From Bacilli bacterium (GTDB lineage Bacteria > Bacillota_I > Bacilli_A > RF39 > UBA660), in the NCBI GenBank assembly GCA_900753325.1, contig CAADYO010000010.1, forward strand, positions 1-59,954: a stretch of 59,954 nucleotides of DNA, in the 5' to 3' direction. Within the stretch, counting starts at the first letter, position 1; each line of letters begins with the position of its first letter. The notes beneath the pieces were generated by a model, which did not search any database, was not told the DNA's origin, and saw only the letters and a program-made list of their open reading frames with translations. Of this stretch, positions 16,901 through 25,750 are shown piece after piece. The translations under genes and the position numbers were made by a program.

Positions 16901-19900
16901 CCATATATTGTAGCTCCTACAATATTAACAGTCGCAACAGAATTTCCTGCCTCTTCAGTACCAGTTGCAGCAGCATTACCTCCTGCAAAAAGTGAACCTG
17001 TTGCCGGTGGAACAGACTCTTCAGTTCCAATAATAGTTTTACCATCAACACTAATCTCCGTATTCTTATAAACTACCGCCGTCTTACCATTACCGCCAGC
17101 ATAAGCACTACCCAAAATTTTAGCATCAGTAATTAATACCTTTGTATTACCAGAAACAATTCCCTCATTTCCACCACCATAAACATTATTACTTATAGTA
17201 GTGTTATCTATATCTAAGAAAGTATCTCTTGCAACACCAGCAGCATTACCACCGGCATAAACATAATTAATAGTAGCGTCTTTTATAGTAACATCAGTAG
17301 TACCAACAGAAGCTTTATTTCCACCACCATACAAATTACCAATAATTCCAGAATTAACTTTAATAACAGGTGTAGAAGTAATTCCACCTTCATTATTACC
17401 ACCATATAAATTACCTATATTAATATTAGATGACACAACTTCACTTACCGGTTTAACAACTTTAGAAGTAACTTTAAAATCAGAAACTGAAGTATTAGTA
17501 AGAATTGCAAAAGTAAATGAATAAGTACCAGAATTAGCCGCTAACTTATTAGGACTATTAGAGTCATACTTATTAACAGAAGTTATATTCGCAACACCGT
17601 TTTCTATTGAAAAATCTGTTCCGGACCAGTTAGAGTAAATTACAGCATCATTTGGCATATTAAGTCTAATTTGCCAATCACTTATTTCTTTATCTGTTAA
17701 ATTAGTAAGTTTAACCGTAACATCAGCATAAGTTGCAAATTCAGAAGACTGCCACGTAGCTTCAATTGGAGAAGAATTAATACTTACATCAACAAGCGGT
17801 GTACTATTAGTATCATCTCCCACTAAAATATTAGCATCTACTATATTTCCAGATTTATTAGAGCCTCCAAATAAATTAGTAATAGTTCCAGAATTAACTG
17901 TCACATTTGAAGTATCAAGTCCAGCTTCATTTCCACCACCATAAGCATTAGTAATAACACCATCATTAATATTAACATTTGAAGTAATAGAACTAGCATT
18001 ATCTCCTCCACCAAAGACATTTGTAATAGTTCCAGAATTAATATCTACATTAGTAGTCTTAGTAGTACCACCTTGATTATTACCACCATATACTCCTTCT
18101 ATTTTAGAAGCATTAATTATAACTTTACTAGTATCAACTTCACCAGAATAATTAGATCCACCAAATACTTTATTAGCAACAGCTCCATTACAAGTAACAT
18201 TTGTAGTTGCAACACTGGCTCTTTCTCCACCAGCATAAACATCATTAACAGTAGTAGAATCAACCAAAACTATAGAAGTAGAACTGTCAGCTAAACTACC
18301 ACCACCATAGATATCACCAGTAAATTCAGCACCTGTTACTGTAACATTATTAACATCAGTATTACCACCAATATTATTACCACCATAAACATTTCCTACA
18401 TTACCAGATTTAATATAAACATTTGTAGTATTAACTGTACCAGATTTGTTAGATCCCCCAAATAAATTATTAACAGTAGCTCCTTGTAAATAAATATTTG
18501 TAACCTCTTGACCAGTATTATTTCCACCACCATAGCTATTACCAATAACGCCGCCATTTAAATAGACAAAATCATCTCCATTTGGACTACCTTGAGCATC
18601 ATTACCACCAAAGACATTACCAATATTTCCACCATTAATATTAACAGTAACATTTCCAAGAACAAACGGTGTATAAGTATTATTACCTTTTCCACCGCCA
18701 AAGACTGATTGTGTTATAGTTCCTCTATTAACAGTAACATTTGTATCAAAATTAGAAACAATAGTACCAACTTCACTACCATTAACAGTACCATAGGCAC
18801 TTCCACCATAAACATTACCATTAATTAAAAGTTCATTAGAAATACTATTATCTCCAATAACAACATCTACATTTTTAGTAACAAAAGTATTATTACCTTC
18901 GCCACCTCCATAAACATCATTAACAATATTTCCACCTAGAACACTAACATTAGCACTTCCATAAACTGTTCCTTTTGTTTTAGATCCACCATAAACATTA
19001 CCAATTTTACCGTCGTAAATAGAAATATTAATAGTTGCCTCAACCGAAGAACTACCAGAACCATTATTGTTTCCACCACCATATAATGATCCAGATATTT
19101 CTCCTCCTAATACTTTAATTGATGTACTAGTACTAGATGTTGCATCAATTCCAACAGCTCCATAGTTACCACCACCATAAACATTACGTTTAATAGTCGC
19201 ATTACCATTGATAACAATATTAGAAGTATTAGCTGTACCTATTTTAGATGAATCACTATTACCATTTCCTATTCCGAAAACAGAACCAGATTCCGCACCA
19301 AACAAATTAGTATTATTATTAATTAAATCGTCATCTCCAACAACAGCAGTACCAGCAACATATATAAATGTACTTCCATCTAAAGTTCCACGATAACTAC
19401 CAGTATCAGATCCAATATATCCATTAGATCCACCAAAGACAGCGTAATTAACAACTCCACCAGTAAGATTAATAATTCTATTTCCATAAGTTGCTGAAGC
19501 ACCAGCTCCACCAACTATCATGTCAATTGAACCACCTTTAACATTAATATATGTATCATTATAATTACGCTTAGAACTATCTGTCAAAGGTCCACCAATT
19601 AAGTTATAAATCCAGCCACCTTCAATAGTAGCTTCTCTTGCTGAATAGTGAGTTCCACCAGCACGACCACCAACATAAATTCCGGCAGAATAATCATACT
19701 TACCAGTTCCAAATTTACCAGATTTAATATTAGTATGAATAGCTATACTATTAGTTGTATTAGAACCATATACAGAACCTCCCCAAGATCCAGATGCACA
19801 ATAATAAATTATTAAAGAATCATTATCTCCTTTTATACGATCATAATCATTGCCATATACAGCCAAACCATTTACATATATTCTAGCTCCTGTATCTCCC

Positions 19901-22449
19901 CACCATTGAGAAGTATATTCTTCAACAGAACCATTAGTGGCTGCTAACGTATTGTAAAATCCAGACTCTACTACTGTCTTATATTCAGTTGGAGAACCAG
20001 AAGAACCAGTAGAGGCATTAGAACCAGCAATTACACCGTACGCTGTAATATAATTACTATATTGTTTTATTCCTTTACCAATTTTCAAATTATGCCAATT
20101 ACCATAAATGTAAGACGATTGATTACTATTACCAGTAGAATCAGAATTACTATAATTTCTCTCAGCCGTTAAAGTAATATTTTCAATTGTTAAATCTGCC
20201 TCAGCACTAATATGAGAACTTCTAATACTATAAGTTGCTCTATTTCTATAATCAGTACCATTATTAATACTAGTTAAAGTAAAAGGTTTACTATTAGAAA
20301 TACTAGATGAAATATCACTTCTTAAAACAACAATATTAGTATCTCTTGTAACTAAGTAATAATAAGTATCATTTTTATCATAAATATTTTCATTATTATT
20401 AGCATCATAATATTGTAAATATTGATAATATGTACAACCAGTTCTACTAGTACAAGTACCAGATAAATAATTACCAGAATTATCATAATAACCTTCAATA
20501 GAATTTGAATATGAAATGGTTACTTGTTTAAACAATCCTGCTGAACTAGCACCATCAAGAAAAGCCTTATTATCTTCATAACCAGTAATAGTTCTACTAT
20601 ACTCTCTCATACTACCATTAACCAATTCATAATAAGTAACACCAGCATCATAAGAACTACTAGTAGGATGATGATAATACGTACAACCACCCCATGTATT
20701 ACACCTATCACCAGATATGTTATTACCATAATGATCATATGCTCCATTAGGATAATTACTACGTCTATTAACAGTACCAGTAATATAGTAATCCCTCATA
20801 TCATCTTCTCGATAAATAGGAGTTCCCTTACTTACTTTCTTCATACCAGCACTATTAATATTATTATAAACTGTATTCCAACTAGTATTAGAAGAAGTAA
20901 TTTCATATGTTGTAGCGTTAATCCAACTAGCTCTAAAATTAATTGATATTACTTGATTAACATCAGTAACAGGTATTCTTACATATCTAACATAGGTATC
21001 AGTATCTAAATAAATATAAGCACCAGGATAATCAGTAACCCAACCATTAAAAGCCAAATCATTAGGTCTATTACCATAAGGATTATCAATAAGTTCAAAA
21101 GTAACATAGCCAGATTTAACTGGATAATATTTATAATATATAAACTTACTTTGTCTAGAATCAGCATCTAATCCAACATAACCAGTATAACTATCATTTT
21201 GAATAGAAACACCATCATACATAGCATAAACTTTTACTAAATTATTACTATTATAGATGTTTTGATCATTACCGGTAGGAAGTCTTCCTGTACTAGAAAA
21301 ATCTGTATAATTAAGACCAACATAATTATTATAATCACTAACTAAATCATTAACATAAACAGTATCATCTGAGATACCAGAATCATGTAATACAATTGGA
21401 TTATTTGCAGAAAATGAAAAAGTAGTAATAGCATTCAACGTATTTATAGAATTACTCTTTTTATTAATTACTAAATTACCAGCTTCATATTTCCAGTAAA
21501 GGCCATCATCCAAATAGTTATTAAGTAAATTAACTAACTCATCACCAGAAATCATAGAATTACTAGTAATATTAACATAATTTGGATCACTATAAATATA
21601 TTGATCAGTATTTTTAGAAGTTGAATTAACATAATTAGAAGTACTATCTACAAATAAAGAATTACTAGTTATATTTGTAATTATATAACTACTATCACAC
21701 AAGCTATTATAAGCAGCTTTACCAACATTCAAAACTTCATTAGTAGAAAAATCTAAATTAATATAAATATTATAAAATTTACTTTCCTTAGACAATAAAG
21801 CAACTACTCCACCAATTGCATTATCCTTATCATTAGTAATATTACCTAAATCCATTTTACTATTACTAATAGAAATATTAGCAAGTACACTACTATCCAT
21901 AACTTCCCCAACAATACTACCAATCTTATAAACACTAGTTGAAGAATTAGGACTAACAACAATATTATTAAAATTAATATTTTTTAATAAAGCATCGCCA
22001 ACTCTTGAGAAAAAGCCATAATAAACATAATTGTCAATAACTACACCATCTACAATTTTAGCATTCTTAATGCTATAACCATTACCATTAAAATTACCCT
22101 TAAAATAATTATTATTACCAATTGATCTCCACTCATGATTATCCAAATTAATATTTTGTCCTAGTTCATAATATTTACTATTATAAATATTAGAGTTTTC
22201 ACCTTCTATTAAATATTTAAAATAAGCAAGCTCTGCACCATTATTAATTATATAAGGATTATCTTTATCACCATTACCAGCAGAAAAAGACGAAGCGACT
22301 GTTACTCCATCCCATTTATCTTCTGTATCATTACTAAAACTATTTTTAGCAGTAAGTAAACTAATAATACCAAAACAAGCTATTAAAACAATTAAAGTAC
22401 ATGAAATATTAAATATTAACTTGTTCTTAATTCTTCTACTTCCTGCCAA
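13966..22449 (-). CDS. Giant repeat-rich surface protein (about 2,827 residues)
   Basis: A secreted or membrane-tethered adhesin-like protein. A basic start (GSRRIKNK) and hydrophobic segment (LIFNISCTLIVLIACFGIISL) end in TAKNSFSND. Residues about 50-130 hold a NPYIINNGAELAYFKYL repeat-type module. Tyr/Asn-rich modules run to about 940, then about 30 repeats ending in VYGGG/LFGGS/VYAGG follow, likely a right-handed beta-helix. A domain resembling family 2 carbohydrate-binding modules interrupts them (about 1550-1670). Beta-rich modules fill the C-terminus, with no sortase motif or anchor. TTG 22449 follows GGAGGG and is preferred over the ATG at 22464, which overlaps the stop of the signal peptidase gene and has no ribosome site. 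The signal peptidase encoded immediately upstream is the probable processing enzyme. Confidence 0.85.
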   Translation of the reverse strand: MAGSRRIKNKLIFNISCTLIVLIACFGIISLLTAKNSFSNDTEDKWDGVTVASSFSAGNGDKDNPYIINNGAELAYFKYLIEGENSNIYNSKYYELGQNINLDNHEWRSIGNNNYFKGNFNGNGYSIKNAKIVDGVVIDNYVYYGFFSRVGDALLKNINFNNIVVSPNSSTSVYKIGSIVGEVMDSSVLANISISNSKMDLGNITNDKDNAIGGVVALLSKESKFYNIYINLDFSTNEVLNVGKAAYNSLCDSSYIITNITSNSLFVDSTSNYVNSTSKNTDQYIYSDPNYVNITSNSMISGDELVNLLNNYLDDGLYWKYEAGNLVINKKSNSINTLNAITTFSFSANNPIVLHDSGISDDTVYVNDLVSDYNNYVGLNYTDFSSTGRLPTGNDQNIYNSNNLVKVYAMYDGVSIQNDSYTGYVGLDADSRQSKFIYYKYYPVKSGYVTFELIDNPYGNRPNDLAFNGWVTDYPGAYIYLDTDTYVRYVRIPVTDVNQVISINFRASWINATTYEITSSNTSWNTVYNNINSAGMKKVSKGTPIYREDDMRDYYITGTVNRRSNYPNGAYDHYGNNISGDRCNTWGGCTYYHHPTSSSYDAGVTYYELVNGSMREYSRTITGYEDNKAFLDGASSAGLFKQVTISYSNSIEGYYDNSGNYLSGTCTSRTGCTYYQYLQYYDANNNENIYDKNDTYYYLVTRDTNIVVLRSDISSSISNSKPFTLTSINNGTDYRNRATYSIRSSHISAEADLTIENITLTAERNYSNSDSTGNSNQSSYIYGNWHNLKIGKGIKQYSNYITAYGVIAGSNASTGSSGSPTEYKTVVESGFYNTLAATNGSVEEYTSQWWGDTGARIYVNGLAVYGNDYDRIKGDNDSLIIYYCASGSWGGSVYGSNTTNSIAIHTNIKSGKFGTGKYDYSAGIYVGGRAGGTHYSAREATIEGGWIYNLIGGPLTDSSKRNYNDTYINVKGGSIDMIVGGAGASATYGNRIINLTGGVVNYAVFGGSNGYIGSDTGSYRGTLDGSTFIYVAGTAVVGDDDLINNNTNLFGAESGSVFGIGNGNSDSSKIGTANTSNIVINGNATIKRNVYGGGNYGAVGIDATSSTSTSIKVLGGEISGSLYGGGNNNGSGSSSVEATINISIYDGKIGNVYGGSKTKGTVYGSANVSVLGGNIVNDVYGGGEGNNTFVTKNVDVVIGDNSISNELLINGNVYGGSAYGTVNGSEVGTIVSNFDTNVTVNRGTITQSVFGGGKGNNTYTPFVLGNVTVNINGGNIGNVFGGNDAQGSPNGDDFVYLNGGVIGNSYGGGNNTGQEVTNIYLQGATVNNLFGGSNKSGTVNTTNVYIKSGNVGNVYGGNNIGGNTDVNNVTVTGAEFTGDIYGGGSLADSSTSIVLVDSTTVNDVYAGGERASVATTNVTCNGAVANKVFGGSNYSGEVDTSKVIINASKIEGVYGGNNQGGTTKTTNVDINSGTITNVFGGGDNASSITSNVNINDGVITNAYGGGNEAGLDTSNVTVNSGTITNLFGGSNKSGNIVDANILVGDDTNSTPLVDVSINSSPIEATWQSSEFATYADVTVKLTNLTDKEISDWQIRLNMPNDAVIYSNWSGTDFSIENGVANITSVNKYDSNSPNKLAANSGTYSFTFAILTNTSVSDFKVTSKVVKPVSEVVSSNINIGNLYGGNNEGGITSTPVIKVNSGIIGNLYGGGNKASVGTTDVTIKDATINYVYAGGNAAGVARDTFLDIDNTTISNNVYGGGNEGIVSGNTKVLITDAKILGSAYAGGNGKTAVVYKNTEISVDGKTIIGTEESVPPATGSLFAGGNAAATGTEEAGNSVATVNIVGATIYGNVYGGANTSVVYGSTETNIGTKAVNDDTLVEDNIYIKGTVFGGGEANASGSEVYDWTFISVTAAINVNIDGTGYIDNNHTFLMNGSIFGSGNASTSSGVSNINIKNLGTRSLPSKNVSVQRTDKLVIDNSCIELSGIKDRTNEYSEIPYSFNQIKSLVIKNNTVLLLKKNANMLESLYSGVDVSGKLVPAVVTIDDNGNYTRNVDNRIYMSPNNNLNVTTNQTATAYGKVTGMTFFGMYNSYSSGSFSYGVYDPSVNNGDSADAGDVIVGGSYVLGLHSLNHDITKDGFYSNFLNDDYTLVSTKYIDPTEVGETGYRWIIGLDAINYTIDLNASKYSSLGTGNLSLMDFSSGDTIFNVVGFNSEGLADGVQLIDPNSVPKIANTATDANQKLGLAMKAETREWTSYGTTDYLSIDAGKYTGTTTYKTDSQSLVPSFMFYLYHAKNITVNQDLGTAIISLQVLTPINEIEYKAQLVTITVNLSASNYQDGDAYDASITYDKRYDMPSATSVNITNQSQFTTYYSLFSYADSFESFYGLNNDYYHALVTNYALPVGTQITMLDYGADQDKPEYYYYTVTEDSYQTAVNQLAVDREVTYKLSDFIKMGSTSEENTYSDALNNKKYFTDEYGRVVEEFIFIFDFKETTTTGTHANNSMLFELRNSEDRTLISVLGIRQSLMNYSLYDSSNAVLKQTVNQSSNYMYYDIPFNIDYATAIGYDQTEGRESIINTNYESSSMGVNISIVDSSGTQVSSSLLSGTNIVIDQVPYFADSDGVYRIKLTGKVATIKRTISIYSDALLPAGNYTLKFTLFASADGRHNSHALESGEVDIPVTLVGADNNIKVTTKDETKLVYGEKGVNEANLNYNTYVVSYTTVLTNPNVRISLYKRNTDNKDTTAYTEIDFNTLFSNKFNSPSELSYSAKSLYEKMLKVTAGTSNTLYFNFNDNLTSGTYKLVFKLYDNNQLIDEDSKYVIVKKKVS
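16620..19610 (-). repeat. About 30 diverged Gly-Gly repeats inside the giant surface protein
   Basis: Counting by eye gives about 30 units ending in NVYGGG, LFGGS, VYAGG or close variants, spaced about 20-30 residues with an alternating-strand pattern such as TTNVTIKDATINYVYAGG. The DNA has diverged between units, so this is an old protein repeat rather than a recent tandem duplication. The CBM2-like insert at about 17440-17800 splits the array. Confidence 0.85.
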
Positions 22450-22463
22450 AGCAAATCCCTCCA

Positions 22464-23765
22464 TTAATTATTTACATAACTTTTTAGTTTTACGTATTTC
22501 TCAATCCTTTCAAGTTCAAATACATTTTTATTATCAAATTTAATAGAAATCTTTTGCATAAATGTAATTAAAGATTTAAGTTGCTTCCTACCATAAGAAT
22601 CATTTCTTTTTACTTCTTTAAAATAACCATGTTTATCTATCTGTATCTTATATTTCATAATCTTATAAATACCATCAAAAAACTCTTCATCATTATATAA
22701 AATCGCAAAAGTTAAAATTCTTAAGAAAACATAAATTGGCATCTCATAAATCTTATTACGAAGATTTTCATATAATCCAGCCCTATCTAAATCATAATCA
22801 TATATTTCTTTAAATGTTGGATGATTAATAGCTTCTTCCAATTCAACCATATCATTATTCATCAAAATCTGTGCAAGTTTATAAACATATTGATATTTAA
22901 TCAACCATTTTTTATTAATTCTAGTTGTCGTTAAAGAATTATTTTTAATTCTAAGTAAATTAGAAACTTGTTCTAATAATTCTCTTTCTCTTTCTCTAGC
23001 TGTATTTCTTTCTCTAGTAACAATATTATTATTATCAATATCAATAACATCTTCTACTTCTAATATTTCAATTTCCTCATCTGCTAGAGCTTCCTTTTCC
23101 TGTGCTTCTTGAATATTAGCAATTTCATCTAAAGGTATAGTAACAGTAAGGCCAGATTTTTCTTCTTTTTTATGCTCCTTAGTTACAAATATTTCATCAG
23201 GTACACTTCCCTGTACAACTTTCTTTTTATCTTTAACTATATATTTCTGAATAATACTATCAAAATTAATTAAAGCTAAAAAAATAAACAAAATAAGGAA
23301 GGTCGCTACCACTTTTAAAATAAAACTAGGCGATATTACTAATTTTACAATACCAATTAATCTATCCTTTGTAATTGGATTATCTTCAGCATTATTAACA
23401 TCACCTTGAGCAATTAATTTATTTCCAGTCTTTCTAATAAGACGATGTGTAATAATTTCTCCATCATCATTTACATAAGTAATAATATCATTTATTTTAG
23501 GATTATCATCTATTTTAACTATAATTATATCATCTATTTCCAAAGTACCAGACATACTCCCAGTTTTAACAACAAAGTATGTATATCCAAATACATTAAC
23601 ATAATCCTTCTTCATAATATCAGTAGCTATAAATGTATACACACACAAACTTACCAATAAAACCAAAAAAGCGTAAGCAATAGACTTAAATATTTTCTTT
23701 AAGTAAGTCAAACATACCACCACACTATCTATTCTTTCATCTTCAATTATAACATACTGTTTCAC
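22464..23765 (-). CDS. ER-type signal peptidase fused to a C-terminal helical domain
   Basis: 433 residues. Residues 25-48 span the membrane; Ser70 in TGSMS and His107 in ITHRL form the Ser-His pair, and a second span lies near 150-172 (ILKVVATFLILFIFLALI). After it comes a cytoplasmic extension of about 250 residues: an acidic linker, RERERELLEQ, and a helical domain (WLIKYQYVYKLAQILMNNDM, then YENLRNKIYEMPIYVFL). Such an extension is unusual for a signal peptidase. The start is GTG; an internal TTG at 23711 is an alternative. The stop overlaps the giant surface gene, its likely substrate, by one base. Confidence 0.85.
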   Translation of the reverse strand: MKQYVIIEDERIDSVVVCLTYLKKIFKSIAYAFLVLLVSLCVYTFIATDIMKKDYVNVFGYTYFVVKTGSMSGTLEIDDIIIVKIDDNPKINDIITYVNDDGEIITHRLIRKTGNKLIAQGDVNNAEDNPITKDRLIGIVKLVISPSFILKVVATFLILFIFLALINFDSIIQKYIVKDKKKVVQGSVPDEIFVTKEHKKEEKSGLTVTIPLDEIANIQEAQEKEALADEEIEILEVEDVIDIDNNNIVTRERNTARERERELLEQVSNLLRIKNNSLTTTRINKKWLIKYQYVYKLAQILMNNDMVELEEAINHPTFKEIYDYDLDRAGLYENLRNKIYEMPIYVFLRILTFAILYNDEEFFDGIYKIMKYKIQIDKHGYFKEVKRNDSYGRKQLKSLITFMQKISIKFDNKNVFELERIEKYVKLKSYVNN

Positions 23766-23786
23766 AAAATACTAGCAAGAACAAAA

Positions 23787-23804
23787 GACAAATTAAAATT
23801 TGTC
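23787..23804. promoter_or_regulatory. Small inverted repeat upstream of the fused signal peptidase gene
   Basis: GACAAAT-TAAA-ATTTGTC forms a 7-bp stem with a 4-base loop about 22 bases before the GTG. It could be an operator or a leader hairpin; no protein is implied by the sequence alone. Confidence 0.3.
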
Positions 23805-23890
23805 GCTTTCATATTAAAATACCAACTTTGTTAATAAAAATATTTATAATTTTCAAATTACTACGTACTAATTTTTTCATTTACAAATAA

Positions 23891-23920
23891 ATTAAAAATA
23901 CTATGGATAAAACCATAGTA
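23891..23920 (-). terminator. Rho-independent terminator
   Basis: The perfect 8-bp stem TACTATGG/CCATAGTA with a 6-base loop is followed by TTTTTAAT on the minus strand, 2 bases after the stop of the 547-residue gene. The signal peptidase gene downstream therefore needs its own promoter. Confidence 0.8.
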
Positions 23921-23921
23921 C

Positions 23922-25565
23922 TTAAATAACCTCATCACTATTATCTTCTATTTCAACAACATCAAATTCCCTAAATTTAACAATAGTATAAATATTTTCT
24001 ATTGATAATCGACCTTTAGAAATATCATAAATAAATTTAATATAATTAACAGAATCCATAAAACTATCTAATGAATCTGTTTCTATATCTTGTGAAGAGA
24101 CATTAATTCCAAGCAATCTGAATTTATCAGAAATGACTGAAGAAACAGATGTCGAAACAAAAGCATTTATCTGTTTCAAAAACTCATTATAAGGACTATA
24201 TATAAAATCAAAATACTTATCAAGTTCTTTTTCAAAGGAAAAGCCTTCTTCATCCTTAAAATGCTCCTTAAACATATCTTCTAAGTAATAATAAGAATTA
24301 TAACTAATTAAAAACAAATCATATAAACTAGATATATTAGAAACTTTTTTATTAATTATTTCAACAATCTCTAAGTCATGCAATTCTTCATACAAAGTAC
24401 TAATTTTATTAATTTCCCCATTCATCTCAAGTTTAAGACCACGAGCTTTTTCCAAATCAACTTTATGAAATAAATTTTTACCAATACTTTTAAGATAATT
24501 ATTATAAATTTTATTTTTCTTACTCTCCTCTGTTTTAATTTCTTTTAATTTTTGTTCATATAAATTCTTATTACTATCGCGTTTATTATATTTATCTTGC
24601 ATATCTTTAATAATAAATTCATATCTATAATATGATTTTAAAACAGAAAGTGTATAAGCCAAATCAACCATATTATCATAGAATTTTGAAGTATCTTTTA
24701 TATCTTTAAAACTACCATCTATAACAAACTGATCAAAGTTCTTAGATCTTGTTGCTGAATCAGTTAAATAATCTAAAATGTTTTTCTTCTTACTCAAAAA
24801 CATATTTAAATTATAAAACTCATCTCTAGCAACAGAAGTATCATATTGTTTAATTGCTTCTAAATACGTAGAAACAATATTTTTACCAAAACCATTAAGT
24901 GAATCATTTGCTAAAGTTTGTGCATATTTATCTAAATCACTTTTATATTTATCTAAAAGAAACCATAAATTAAGTTTTAAATGTTTAATAATATCAGGAC
25001 ATTCCCAATAAATATCGTCAAAGCACTTTTTCATAACCGTGTCAAAATTAACACTGCCTTTATTTTCAATAAAAAGGCCCATATATTTTTCAGTAAACAT
25101 GGAATATGTAAAATCTGAGGAAGTTAAACTGATGCTAGCACTATTGAATATTTCAATAAATTTTAAAAGTATAGTATTAATATCATTTAAAGAAACATCA
25201 TCATCAATATCAATTTCGCTAATTAATTTAAAAATACCCAATTTGAATCCCACATAAAAATCTTCATTATTTAAAATGATAGCATTTTTATATTCTAATT
25301 TTTTTTTATAGCAAGAATCGTAGTGTTTTGTTTTATCACTAGGTAATATTTCATTAACTCGACTATTTAAAAGCTTATAGATTAACTTTTGATATTTTTC
25401 AAAAATTGAAAGCTGTTTTTTTACATATTCGTTACGTTCCTTAACAGCATTATGATAAAACTTCTCTTTCATTTTCTTAGTACCAGATGAAGTTTCAAGC
25501 TTAAAATTATTAACATGTTCTGTATTTATAGATATTTCTTTATCAATAATTGTTTCTCTATTCAT
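23922..25565 (-). CDS. Large helical protein of unknown function
   Basis: 547 residues from the ATG at 25565 (MNRETIIDKEISI); an in-frame ATG at 25577 and a GTG at 25580 are alternatives. No signal peptide, membrane span or known motif is seen. The protein is almost wholly helical and charged, with several likely coiled coils (NAVKERNEYVKKQLSIFEKY; QKLKEIKTEESKKNKIYNNY). It overlaps the preceding 45-residue gene by 8 bases, so translation is coupled. Its position between TasA-like genes and the fused signal peptidase suggests a cytoplasmic assembly or regulatory part of the island. Confidence 0.65.
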   Translation of the reverse strand: MNRETIIDKEISINTEHVNNFKLETSSGTKKMKEKFYHNAVKERNEYVKKQLSIFEKYQKLIYKLLNSRVNEILPSDKTKHYDSCYKKKLEYKNAIILNNEDFYVGFKLGIFKLISEIDIDDDVSLNDINTILLKFIEIFNSASISLTSSDFTYSMFTEKYMGLFIENKGSVNFDTVMKKCFDDIYWECPDIIKHLKLNLWFLLDKYKSDLDKYAQTLANDSLNGFGKNIVSTYLEAIKQYDTSVARDEFYNLNMFLSKKKNILDYLTDSATRSKNFDQFVIDGSFKDIKDTSKFYDNMVDLAYTLSVLKSYYRYEFIIKDMQDKYNKRDSNKNLYEQKLKEIKTEESKKNKIYNNYLKSIGKNLFHKVDLEKARGLKLEMNGEINKISTLYEELHDLEIVEIINKKVSNISSLYDLFLISYNSYYYLEDMFKEHFKDEEGFSFEKELDKYFDFIYSPYNEFLKQINAFVSTSVSSVISDKFRLLGINVSSQDIETDSLDSFMDSVNYIKFIYDISKGRLSIENIYTIVKFREFDVVEIEDNSDEVI

Positions 25566-25695
25566 CAGTATTACCATCACTTTCTTCTATAATACTATCA
25601 TTTAAAAATTTTATATGTTCAAGTATTTTTTCGTATAATGCAACTAACTCTTCATTATTTAGTTCAGAAATTTCTACAATATCATCGTTTTTCAT
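25558..25695 (-). CDS. 45-residue acidic helical protein
   Basis: A short gene with an excellent ribosome site (GAAGGTGAT) starting MKNDDIVEISELNNEEL and ending IIEESDGNTDE. It is predicted to be helical and acidic, with a heptad-like pattern (ELVALYEKILEHIKFL). It overlaps the 547-residue gene by 8 bases (ATGAATAG), which points to coupled translation and perhaps a complex of the two products. Family unknown. Confidence 0.65.
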   Translation of the reverse strand: MKNDDIVEISELNNEELVALYEKILEHIKFLNDSIIEESDGNTDE

Positions 25696-25712
25696 ATAAT
25701 CACCTTCAAATA

Positions 25713-25739
25713 GAATAAAAGACCTTCAAACGAAGGTCT
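25713..25739 (-). terminator. Strong terminator after the TasA-like gene
   Basis: AGACCTTC-GTTT-GAAGGTCT followed by TTTATT on the minus strand. It ends only about 18 bases before the start codon of the 45-residue gene, so expression of that gene requires read-through or a promoter inside the upstream gene. Confidence 0.8.
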
Positions 25740-25750
25740 ATCTTTATTTA

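Noticed and set aside
13966..22449. Open frames on the opposite strand of the giant surface gene and other genes
   Set aside because: They lack ribosome sites and sensible composition and lie wholly within strongly supported genes, so they are treated as shadows.
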